The notes under the pieces were generated by a model. The model had not been told where the DNA came from, made no database searches, and saw nothing but the letters and a program-made list of their open reading frames with translations. Both the position numbers and the translations under genes were made by a program. Positions 6,134 through 13,309 of a stretch of 14,614 nucleotides of DNA are shown piece after piece. The first letter of the stretch is position 1, and each line of letters opens with the position of its first letter. Source of the stretch: UBA1731 sp963653155 (GTDB lineage: Bacteria > Verrucomicrobiota > Kiritimatiellia > RFP12 > UBA1067). The stretch spans positions 1-14,614 of the forward strand of contig CAVJWR010000082.1 of assembly GCA_963653155.1 (NCBI GenBank), given 5' to 3'.

Positions 6134-6634
6134 TTATTCGTGTATCCGGGCGTTTGCCGCCGCAACATTATTCGCGAGCTCAGCCTTATGGACCCTGAAC
6201 CGCTCGCGAAGATCCGCATCCGCCGTGCCAAGAATCTGCACAGCCAAGAGCGCAGCGTTCACAGGTCCGGCACTGCCGCACGCGACACACGCCACCGGTA
6301 CGCCAGACGGCATCTGCACAGTCGCATAAAGCGCATCAAGCCCATTTAGCGCGCCACCGGCGACGGGAATGCCTATGACAGGCAAGACAGTGCCGGCAGC
6401 CAGTATCCCGCCGAGATGGGCAGCTCCACCAGCCGCCGCAATGATCACCTTAAGGCCGCGAGACTCGGTGCTTTTCGAATACTCAAGAGCAACATCTGGG
6501 GTGCGGTGCGCACTTATGACACGAGTTTCGTACCCAACCCCAAAGCGGTCGAGCGTATCGCATGCCTTTTTCACCAAGGGCCAGTCCGAATCACTGCCCA
6601 TCACAATTCCGACCAACGGTTTATCCGAATCCAT
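6134..6634 (-). CDS. purE: 5-(carboxyamino)imidazole ribonucleotide mutase PurE
   Basis: This 166-aa PurE interconverts N5-CAIR and CAIR in de novo purine synthesis and normally acts as an octamer in the cytoplasm. Visible motifs are VGIVMGSDSDWP, the catalytic SAHRTPD, the signature AAGGAAHLGGILA and VIGIPV. The last is LNGLDALYATVQMPSGVPVA, which lines the active site. The ATG at 6634 (MDSDKPLVG) is preferred because GGAGG lies 5 nt upstream. The in-frame ATG at 6646 has no ribosome site and would add four residues. It follows purD by 35 nt, and the two encode non-consecutive steps of one pathway. No purK is visible, so it is open whether this is a class I (PurK-dependent) or class II enzyme. 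The sequence looks class I. Confidence 0.94.
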   Translation of the reverse strand: MDSDKPLVGIVMGSDSDWPLVKKACDTLDRFGVGYETRVISAHRTPDVALEYSKSTESRGLKVIIAAAGGAAHLGGILAAGTVLPVIGIPVAGGALNGLDALYATVQMPSGVPVACVACGSAGPVNAALLAVQILGTADADLRERFRVHKAELANNVAAANARIHE

Positions 6635-6669
6635 CTTTTCCTCCATTCACGCAAGACAGGCCAGTCGCG

Positions 6670-7971
6670 TCACGAGCGTTCAAACGCCCTGTGCGCAATA
6701 TCCTTCCTGAAGAAAGCATTGTCGAACGATATCTTTCCAACCGCCCCATATGCGGTGTCAACCGCCTCACGCAGGGTAGCGCCCATGCCTGTAACGGAGA
6801 GTACGCGTCCTCCATCCGTAAGCGTGTCGCCGCCGACGGCCTTCGTTCCGCAATGGAACACTATGGCCCCCGGCACGGCTGAGGCATCTTCCAATCCTGC
6901 GATTGGCTTGCCCTTGGCGTAGCTTCCCGGATATCCGCCAGAGGCAATCACCACGGTCGCCGCCGATTCGGGCTTGACCACAACATCCCCATCCTTAAGG
7001 CACTCTGTCGCCACATGCATCAGCGTAGCGGCGAAATTCCCCGCGAGCCGAGGCAAGACGACTTCCGTTTCAGGATCGCCAAAGCGGGCATTGAACTCAA
7101 CCACATTCACTCTGGAGCCGCTAAGGGCAACCTTGCCGCCCTCCGGCGTAACCATCAGCCCTGCATACAGCACGCCCCGGTATGTGATGCCACGCCTCTT
7201 CAATTCGTGCACCACAGGCATGATAATCCGCTCCTTGATTTCAGGAAGCATGCCGGCTGTCACCACTGGTGCCGGGCTATACGCCCCCATGCCGCCCGTG
7301 TTGGGTCCCTTGTCGCCATCAAACACACGCTTGTGGTCTTGAGAACTCGGCAGCAAAACGGCATTCTCGCCGTCCACAAGGGCGAGTATCGAACACTCCT
7401 CCCCATCAAGGAATTCCTCGACCAGCACCTCCGCGCCGGCGGCGCCGAACTTGTTGCCCACAAGCATATCGTCTATCGCCGCTTCGGCCTGCTCCAGCGA
7501 TTCGGCGACGACAACGCCCTTGCCGGCAGCAAGCCCATCGGCCTTGATCACCACCGGCAGACCATAGGAAGGAAGAGCCGCCTTCGCCGATGCCGCATCT
7601 GAAAACACTTGCGCCCGCCCAGTAGGCACACCGGCCGACTGCATAACCTCTTTCGCGAACCGCTTGGAACCTTCCATCCGGGCACCAGCAGACACCGGAC
7701 CGAAAGCTACGACTCCGATTGCCTCCAGCGCATCCACAAGGCCCGCACACAGAGGCGCCTCCGGGCCGACCACGACCAGATCGGGATGGTTATCCCTGCA
7801 CCAATCGACGATTGCCGGGACATCCGTAGCCTTCAGCGGAAGGCACTGTGCGATCTCCGCCATGCCGGCGTTTCCTGGCGCACACCAAAGCTCATGCCTC
7901 TCGGCATCCTGCGACAAGCGCCACGCTATCGCATGCTCACGTCCACCACTTCCTACAACAAGAATTCTCAT
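6670..7971 (-). CDS. purD: Phosphoribosylamine--glycine ligase (GAR synthetase)
   Basis: This 433-aa ATP-grasp enzyme joins phosphoribosylamine and glycine, the second step of purine synthesis. It starts MRILVVGSGGREHA, the family N-terminus. Then come VVVGPEAPLCAGLVD, the ATP-grasp segments VIKADGLAAGKGVVV (about 141-155) and VLVEEFLDGEE (about 182-192), and QDHKRVFDGDKGPNTGGMGA (about 211-230). The metal/phosphate motif VEFNARFGDPETE (about 291-303) follows, and then the C-terminal domain. Length is normal at 420-435. About 8-9 residues (near 282-289, SGSRVN) seem inserted just before VEFN, where most homologs read KVIEFN. The ATG at 7971 is 8 nt after the preceding stop. An extended -10 (7979-7987) overlaps that stop, so an internal leaderless transcript is possible in addition to operon readthrough. 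Confidence 0.95.
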   Translation of the reverse strand: MRILVVGSGGREHAIAWRLSQDAERHELWCAPGNAGMAEIAQCLPLKATDVPAIVDWCRDNHPDLVVVGPEAPLCAGLVDALEAIGVVAFGPVSAGARMEGSKRFAKEVMQSAGVPTGRAQVFSDAASAKAALPSYGLPVVIKADGLAAGKGVVVAESLEQAEAAIDDMLVGNKFGAAGAEVLVEEFLDGEECSILALVDGENAVLLPSSQDHKRVFDGDKGPNTGGMGAYSPAPVVTAGMLPEIKERIIMPVVHELKRRGITYRGVLYAGLMVTPEGGKVALSGSRVNVVEFNARFGDPETEVVLPRLAGNFAATLMHVATECLKDGDVVVKPESAATVVIASGGYPGSYAKGKPIAGLEDASAVPGAIVFHCGTKAVGGDTLTDGGRVLSVTGMGATLREAVDTAYGAVGKISFDNAFFRKDIAHRAFERS

Positions 7972-7978
7972 GGCTCGA

Positions 7979-7987
7979 ATTATACCA
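7979..7987 (-). promoter_or_regulatory. Possible internal extended -10 promoter for purD
   Basis: On the minus strand TGGTATAAT overlaps the stop codon of the acyltransferase gene and ends exactly 7 nt before the purD ATG. This is the same layout as TGGTAGAAT before the site-2 protease gene. Transcription would begin at about the start codon, and purD has only a weak ribosome site, so a leaderless purDE transcript is a reasonable reading. No -35 match is seen. Chance resemblance at a TAA-rich gene junction cannot be excluded. Confidence 0.45.
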
Positions 7988-9008
7988 CATCTGACCGTTT
8001 GACATCTGGACGGGAAGCCCGCTGCTCGCGTGTGCGAAGCTGCGTGAGTTCGTCGTCCGTAGGGGATTTCCTGAAATAGCGGTAGTTGAGCACCCAGCAT
8101 GACGGATGCCGCCGTATCACGCGAGCGAGATCATCCATGCATGACTGCGTTAGTCCCCACACATCCCGTGCAGTCTGGGGCGAGTATGTCGATACGACCT
8201 CGCACCGGTAGCGTCCATCCCTAAGCGGACGGCTCCAGGCGACGGCCACAGGGGCCTTGCCTTTCGCCGCAAAGAACGCGGGGGCGGCCGAAACTGGCAT
8301 CGGACGCCCAAAGAACCGCACCCACACTCCACCGTTCTTCGGCTTCACGACCTGATCCACAAGAAGCCCAAGGGACTTCCCTTCCTTCATCCCCTGCATC
8401 AGCGGACGAAACGCGCCGTCGGCATGCACGATCTCCTGTCCGATGGACGTACGGGACTTCATGAGAAGACGCGTCATGCCCGATGTGCCGATATCCTTCG
8501 CCACCGACATCATCTGATGGCCCTCAAGGAACGCCAACTGCGAAAGTATCTCCCAGCACCCTATGTGTCCAGACACGGTCACGGCAGGCCTGTTCTCGGC
8601 GAGGAACCGATGCCCGCGCTCCGACATCACGCCCGACTCTGCAACCCGCCTTGCCGCATTCCGGCACGTCCAGAATGCGTGGCCGACTGTCCGGGCCATA
8701 TTGCGGTAGCTGCGGCGGATTATGACCGACTCCCGCCGCGTAGGCGGCGAAAGGCGCAGCCACACGTTGCGGGAGAACGGGAGTCCCCTCACCTCGTCGC
8801 CTCCCGTCACCACCCGCAGATTGAACAGAGCAAGCCCCCTCCCTGAAACGTCAAATGCGTACATCACCATTGAGATGAAGTCACACAAGGCAAGCATGCA
8901 ACGACGCGGAAGCACCGAAATCACTGCGATGCCAAGGCCTATGCCCAACCATTCAAATGGAACGCGCATGATGCGCACAAGCCGCTTGACCCTGCGACGA
9001 GCACTCAC
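7980..9008 (-). CDS. Lysophospholipid/lipid A acyltransferase family protein (LpxL/HtrB-like)
   Basis: This 342-aa membrane-associated acyltransferase belongs to the LpxL/HtrB family, which transfers acyl chains to lipid A precursors or related lipids at the inner membrane. A hydrophobic N-terminal segment (about 19-34) could anchor it. The catalytic HX4E motif is in SGHIGCWEI (His148, Glu153). Further family features are LGLLVDQ and the following VRFFGRPMPVSAAPAFFA. The GTG at 9008 is chosen: it overlaps the upstream stop as GTGA, and a near-perfect AGGAGGT site sits 6 nt before it. An ATG at 9029 would extend into the upstream gene without a ribosome site. Its neighbours are a glycosyltransferase and cell-wall type enzymes, in keeping with an envelope role. 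The acceptor could be lipid A or another glycolipid. Confidence 0.85.
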   Translation of the reverse strand: MSARRRVKRLVRIMRVPFEWLGIGLGIAVISVLPRRCMLALCDFISMVMYAFDVSGRGLALFNLRVVTGGDEVRGLPFSRNVWLRLSPPTRRESVIIRRSYRNMARTVGHAFWTCRNAARRVAESGVMSERGHRFLAENRPAVTVSGHIGCWEILSQLAFLEGHQMMSVAKDIGTSGMTRLLMKSRTSIGQEIVHADGAFRPLMQGMKEGKSLGLLVDQVVKPKNGGVWVRFFGRPMPVSAAPAFFAAKGKAPVAVAWSRPLRDGRYRCEVVSTYSPQTARDVWGLTQSCMDDLARVIRRHPSCWVLNYRYFRKSPTDDELTQLRTREQRASRPDVKRSDVV

Positions 9009-10045
9009 CTGTACACCTCCTCGCCCCATTCGTACGGTTCGGAGAAGTCCTCCCCCGTCATCACCTCTACCATGTATTTCAGCACCCTTTCGCCGCTGAA
9101 AAGCCTGTGGTACTTCACACGTCCGGCGGACGCAATCCGCGCCCTCTCGCCATCATGGGCATGGTAGTACAAGACCTTATCGGCAAGATCGGCGGCTCCA
9201 TCGAACCATATGGTCTCGTCATCTGAGAAGAACCGCTGCATTTCGTTCTCGGAGGACTGGAACGTGAGAATTCCATAGCCCATCAGGTGCGCAATACGGT
9301 CGGACGAATACCACTTGTCTCCCTCTCTGCGGTTCAGGTTCAGGGACATCTTGCTGGTCGCGAGCACATCCTCGTAGTCCGCCCCCCAGATCGACGGCCT
9401 GTTCCTTCCGAATATGTCCACGCGAAGCTTTCCGTCAAGCTTCGGCAGAAGTTCATCGAGAAGTTGCCACCTCGGATCCCCCTTTCGCGGATTGCCCGCG
9501 AAGAATAGGTCTCTGGCAAATTCCCCCTTGGTCCCATTGTCCTGATTCTCCATCGATGGGTCTGAAGGGTTCGGCATGTAGGCGACGGAATTGCGGCCAG
9601 TGGTCCAGGCCTTTAGTGTCTCGCCTGCCGTGGTCGCAAACAGCGCATCGCAAGATTCCATGCGTTCATCCATCTGGGCACGGGTGCGCTCCTGCCAAAG
9701 CGGATCGACATTGAAATGCGCTATCCTTATCCCCGGCAAGGCATCGCGTATGGCATGGAGAGTGTCATTCGAAATGTAGTCGCAATGTCCGAGAAGCATT
9801 ATGTCTGGACGGAAGTTCCTGGCCGTGAGGAGCAGTTTGGCATTGGCTATCTTGCCGCCCAAGGCGCGTATGCCAAGGGGCGCGAGCAGTCGGGCCATAT
9901 CCCTGTCGGAGAACTCGCATATCCGCCAATCGTTCCGGATCGCTCCACACATCAGCTTTCGCCCAGGCCCCATGCGAAGGTTGCCATAGCGACGAATCAT
10001 GAGGTTATCGACAAGCAATATTCGATGGGGGTGTGCGGATTTCAT
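9005..10045 (-). CDS. CgeB-like GT-B glycosyltransferase
   Basis: This 346-aa cytoplasmic protein looks like a GT-B glycosyltransferase of the CgeB/Glyco_trans_1_2 group. The N-terminal half has a Rossmann-like start HRILLVDN followed by ARNFRPDIMLLGHCDYIS, and then IAHFNVDPLW. The C-terminal half has DLFFAGNPRKGD, then KLRVDIFGRN and SKMSLNLNRR. DRIAHLMGYGILTF and DETIWFDGAADLADKVLYY follow, the usual pattern for nucleotide-sugar binding in this group. Sugar donor and acceptor cannot be told. The ATG at 10045 (MKSAHPHRILL) is 26 nt after the murA-like stop with a GGGA site upstream. The open frame reaches 10285 but would overlap murA. The end overlaps the acyltransferase GTG start by 4 nt, suggesting translational coupling. 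Role in surface glycan or lipid-linked glycan assembly is inferred from the operon. Confidence 0.8.
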   Translation of the reverse strand: MKSAHPHRILLVDNLMIRRYGNLRMGPGRKLMCGAIRNDWRICEFSDRDMARLLAPLGIRALGGKIANAKLLLTARNFRPDIMLLGHCDYISNDTLHAIRDALPGIRIAHFNVDPLWQERTRAQMDERMESCDALFATTAGETLKAWTTGRNSVAYMPNPSDPSMENQDNGTKGEFARDLFFAGNPRKGDPRWQLLDELLPKLDGKLRVDIFGRNRPSIWGADYEDVLATSKMSLNLNRREGDKWYSSDRIAHLMGYGILTFQSSENEMQRFFSDDETIWFDGAADLADKVLYYHAHDGERARIASAGRVKYHRLFSGERVLKYMVEVMTGEDFSEPYEWGEEVYR

Positions 10046-10071
10046 GGCTTTATCCCGTATGATTCCCTTGA

Positions 10072-11382
10072 CTACAATCTGGCAATGTTCGCGCCAAGAC
10101 CGCCAAGCTCCTTCTCTACGGCCTCGTATCCGCGATCTACGGACTGCGCATTCAGTATCGTCGTCTTCCCCTTTGCGCACAGCGCGGCAAGTATGAGGGC
10201 AATGCCTGCACGGATATCCGGAGACGTCACCGTTGTCCCACGAAGTTGCGATGGGCCGGTCACCACCGCACGGTGCGGATCGCACAGCACGATCTTCGCG
10301 CCCATCTGGATGAGATGGTCAACGAAGTATAGACGGCTCTCGAACATCTTCTCGTGGAAGAGGCATGTGCCACGAGACTGCGTGGCGAGGACGATCAGCA
10401 CGGACATCAGGTCGCTTGGGAACATCGGCCACGGCCCGTCAGAAACGCTCGGTATGGTGTCCCCGAGGTCATACCGCATCCTCAGCCTCTGCCTCGCCGG
10501 AAGATCGATCGTACCCCGCTCCGCATCGGCCGTCCATTTCAGTCCGAAGCGGCGCAAAGGTCCGGAAAGTATGGAGAACTGATGCACATCCACGCCAGTG
10601 AGCGTAAGGGCTCCGCCGGTTATGGCGGCGGCCACGAGATAGCTCACAGCCTCTATGAGGTCTGACCCTATGCGCACGGTGGTGCCGTGCAGAGACTCCA
10701 CCCCCTTAACGACGATTCTGTTCGTGCCGGCTCCAGATATCTCAGCCCCCATGCTGTTCAGCATCGCGCATAGATCCTGCACGTGAGGTTCGCAGGCGGC
10801 GTTGTAGATGACCGTTTCGCCCTCGGCGAGCGCCGCCGCCATCACGATGTTCTCGGTAGCGGTGACGCTTGCCTCATCAAGCACAAAGGATGCTCCCCTC
10901 AAGCAAGCGGAAGCGTCCCGCCCCCTGCGCCCAACGGAAAGCTGCATGTTCCGCTTCGTGTACTTGACCTTTGCGCCAAGCGACGTGAAGCCCTCGAAAT
11001 GCGTATCGAGCCGACGATGCCCGATGCCGTCTCCGCCGGGAGGCGGCAGGGATACGCGGCCCTTGCGGGCCAGAAGCGGCCCGGCAAAAAGCACGCTTGT
11101 GCGTATCTTGGCGGCAAGGGCCGGATCCAGGCGGGCCGTCCGCAGATGCTTCGCGCATATGGTGACCCTGCCGGCAGGCACGTCTCTCGTCACAACCGCG
11201 CCGAAACGTTCGGCGCATTCGAGCATGCTTGCCACATCGGCGATCGCAGGCACATTCTCAAGGGTCACCGGCTCCGGCGTAAGCAAGGCTGCGGCAATCA
11301 TCGGCAATGCCGCATTCTTGTTCCCCGGCACACGGTGAATGCCCCCGACGCTTCTGTTTCCCTCGATCTCAAATCTGCCCAT
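10072..11382 (-). CDS. murA: UDP-N-acetylglucosamine 1-carboxyvinyltransferase (MurA), Asp in place of the active-site Cys
   Basis: This 436-aa EPSP-synthase-fold enzyme is a MurA homolog, which transfers enolpyruvate from PEP to UDP-GlcNAc as the first committed step of peptidoglycan synthesis. PGNKNAALP gives Lys22 and Asn23. The loop PPGGDGIGHRR has Asp118 where E. coli has Cys115, with the partner Arg (E. coli 120) kept at 123. FPSDLMSV keeps the catalytic Asp (324, E. coli 305), and DIRAGIAL keeps the PEP-binding Arg391. EPHVQDLCAMLNSMGA and FESRLYFVDHLIQMGA are classic MurA segments. Divergent: the usual DRIEAGT is GSDLIEAVS. Cys-to-Asp is known from naturally fosfomycin-resistant MurA enzymes such as those of mycobacteria and chlamydiae. 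The ATG at 11382 has GGGAG 5 nt upstream. A GTG at 11394 is possible. It could be a second MurA paralog serving the surface-polymer operon. Confidence 0.88.
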   Translation of the reverse strand: MGRFEIEGNRSVGGIHRVPGNKNAALPMIAAALLTPEPVTLENVPAIADVASMLECAERFGAVVTRDVPAGRVTICAKHLRTARLDPALAAKIRTSVLFAGPLLARKGRVSLPPPGGDGIGHRRLDTHFEGFTSLGAKVKYTKRNMQLSVGRRGRDASACLRGASFVLDEASVTATENIVMAAALAEGETVIYNAACEPHVQDLCAMLNSMGAEISGAGTNRIVVKGVESLHGTTVRIGSDLIEAVSYLVAAAITGGALTLTGVDVHQFSILSGPLRRFGLKWTADAERGTIDLPARQRLRMRYDLGDTIPSVSDGPWPMFPSDLMSVLIVLATQSRGTCLFHEKMFESRLYFVDHLIQMGAKIVLCDPHRAVVTGPSQLRGTTVTSPDIRAGIALILAALCAKGKTTILNAQSVDRGYEAVEKELGGLGANIARL

Positions 11383-11407
11383 ATCCGCTCCCACAACGCC
11401 TTTGCCG

Positions 11408-13309
11408 TCACATTGCCTTCTCGATGAAATTGAAACACGACACCTTCACCCCGCAAGCCTTGAACGCATCAACCACGACCCTCAAACGCTCAGGCGACAG
11501 CTCACAGGCAATGACTACGCTATCGGCGTGTGTCTCGGACACGATACGCCTGGCATCCATATGGGGGCCATCGACGCGCACGCCGCCAACGAACTTTCCG
11601 CGCAAGAGTATGTCGTCATCCACAAGTCCAACGATTACGCGATCCATGTGGCTGGAATTGCGGACAAGCTCGCGCCTGAATGCACGATAGCGCAGCCCAG
11701 CTCCAAATACGAGCACACGCGAGACGCTTGGGCTATAGGAACAGTTGTGCACGTTCAGGTAGTAGAAATAGTCACGGAGGAACTGCCGCAACGATCGCAC
11801 TCCCAGCATCGAGAACAGGACCAGTCCGCCATAGATCACCGGGAAGGCGAATTCGTGCCCCTCATGGTAGCCAATAAGCGCAAGGCATGCGGACGACACA
11901 AGCACTCCCAACAAGACCGCGAGCATCAGCCTCACGCAGTTCGAAAGCATAGCCCTCGCCCACACCGTAGAATATGCCCGCGACAGGACAATGGCCATGA
12001 ACACCGGCACAATGCGGAGCGGAACCAGCGTGTGGAACATTTCAGGCGTAGGGCGTATCTTCAACAGGCAAAGCGCTGCATACCACATGACCAAGAGTAT
12101 CGCGATATCCGCAAACATGAGGAGTGGAATCGCAAGCGCAGCCCTTCTGCGCCGAGTCTCACCCTGGCTGTGGGCCACGACATCGGCGAGCCGCCCCACA
12201 TCAAGCAGCTCTACGCGAGACATATCCTTGACTATTATGAACATCGCTATCAGGAACGCAACTATGAACAATCCCGATGCCCTATCACGCAATGCAATCG
12301 TGCCGATCCCAACGAGGACGAGGAAGATCGCTATCGCATACATGAGCATGGCGACCTTCCGCTGCGAGGCAAGGCTGCGAAGCAGCCGATGGTGGCTGTG
12401 GTCGGCATCTGCCTGCATGACCTTCGCGCCCTCGGCATCCTTGGATGCGTCACCAGACATCCGTCTCAAGGCTGCCCGCACGGTGCGCCGGACGATTGCG
12501 AGTGCCGTATCGAAAATCGGTACACCCATGGCGAGCAGTGGCACCATGACCGACACGATCAAAGAGTCTCCAGTCCTGGTCATCAGAGATACGATAGAAA
12601 GGAAAAAGCCGAGGAACATGGCTCCTGTGTCGCCAAGAAACACGGAAGCCGGATTGAAGTTGTAGCGCAAAAAGCCAAGAACCGAACCTATGAATATCAG
12701 GTGTATGATCATCTGGCTCGGAGATTCCGTGAAGAACAGCGCACCGGCCATTCCCGCCGCCGCTATTATCGCAAGCCCGGAGGCGAGTCCATCCAGCCCG
12801 TCTATCAGGTTGAACGCATTGATCGCCCCGACAATCCAGAACACGGTAAGCGGCAGATCCAGCCACGCCGGGATTCCCGAAGCGAGCGTGTGGAACCCAA
12901 TGTGGCACCAGAAGAACGCAAGGACGGCAACAGTCACCTGCCCAAGAAGCTTCACTGATGGCCTTAGGCCAAACTTGTCATCCAAAAAGCCAATCGCGCC
13001 AAGGCAAATTGACAGGCAAATCATGCGCACAGCAGTGCCGTCCGGCAACACTGGCGACAACGGCTTGTCCGACAGAACGATAAAGCACAGCGTAGTAACC
13101 GCAAACGACACTATGACGGCCACGCCTCCGCCACGCGGGATGGGAGTCTTGTTGACCCTCCTTCCGCCGGGCTTGTCGACCATCCCGAGCCTACGGTTGA
13201 GATCCCTCGCGATAGGCGTGAGAATGAGAGACAACGTGAATGCCCCCAGAAAGACAAGCAGGTACGGTAATATCACCTGCATCATCCATATGAAGGCAAA
13301 TGCCGTCAT
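11408..13309 (-). CDS. WecA/TagO-type glycosyl-1-phosphate transferase fused to a CapD/FlaA1-like N-terminal domain
   Basis: This 633-aa polytopic membrane protein has two parts. Residues about 1-360 form a WecA/MraY-family transferase that moves a sugar-1-phosphate, usually GlcNAc-1-P, onto undecaprenyl phosphate. The signs are GFLDDKFGL (Asp110-111), the NAFNLIDGLDGLASG loop, NPASVFLGDTGA and HSHHRLL (about 304-310), with many membrane helices. Residues about 390-633 hold further membrane helices and then a Rossmann-like part, VLVFGAGLRYR (about 532-542) with IVGLVDDD and a terminal ADSVVIACE strand. This resembles the N-terminal region of CapD/WbpM/FlaA1 nucleotide-sugar dehydratases without the catalytic SDR domain. 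The ATG overlaps the exosortase stop as ATGA, with GGAGG 7 nt before it. It probably starts a lipid-linked surface glycan. The job of the extra part is unknown. Confidence 0.88.
   Translation of the reverse strand: MTAFAFIWMMQVILPYLLVFLGAFTLSLILTPIARDLNRRLGMVDKPGGRRVNKTPIPRGGGVAVIVSFAVTTLCFIVLSDKPLSPVLPDGTAVRMICLSICLGAIGFLDDKFGLRPSVKLLGQVTVAVLAFFWCHIGFHTLASGIPAWLDLPLTVFWIVGAINAFNLIDGLDGLASGLAIIAAAGMAGALFFTESPSQMIIHLIFIGSVLGFLRYNFNPASVFLGDTGAMFLGFFLSIVSLMTRTGDSLIVSVMVPLLAMGVPIFDTALAIVRRTVRAALRRMSGDASKDAEGAKVMQADADHSHHRLLRSLASQRKVAMLMYAIAIFLVLVGIGTIALRDRASGLFIVAFLIAMFIIVKDMSRVELLDVGRLADVVAHSQGETRRRRAALAIPLLMFADIAILLVMWYAALCLLKIRPTPEMFHTLVPLRIVPVFMAIVLSRAYSTVWARAMLSNCVRLMLAVLLGVLVSSACLALIGYHEGHEFAFPVIYGGLVLFSMLGVRSLRQFLRDYFYYLNVHNCSYSPSVSRVLVFGAGLRYRAFRRELVRNSSHMDRVIVGLVDDDILLRGKFVGGVRVDGPHMDARRIVSETHADSVVIACELSPERLRVVVDAFKACGVKVSCFNFIEKAM

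Noticed and set aside
9009..9029. ATG at 9029 as start of the acyltransferase
   Set aside because: There is no ribosome site before it, and it would lengthen the overlap with the upstream gene. The GTG at 9008 has a strong AGGAGGT site and a GTGA junction.
9716..10582. 288-codon plus-strand frame across the glycosyltransferase and murA genes
   Set aside because: It is antisense to two well-supported genes and has no domain or ribosome site. Its end crosses conserved murA coding sequence.
11339..12958. 539-codon open frame on the plus strand opposite the WecA fusion
   Set aside because: It is antisense to a strongly supported membrane enzyme. The predicted protein is extremely rich in His, Arg, Gln and Glu with no motif, a typical mirror of a hydrophobic coding strand.
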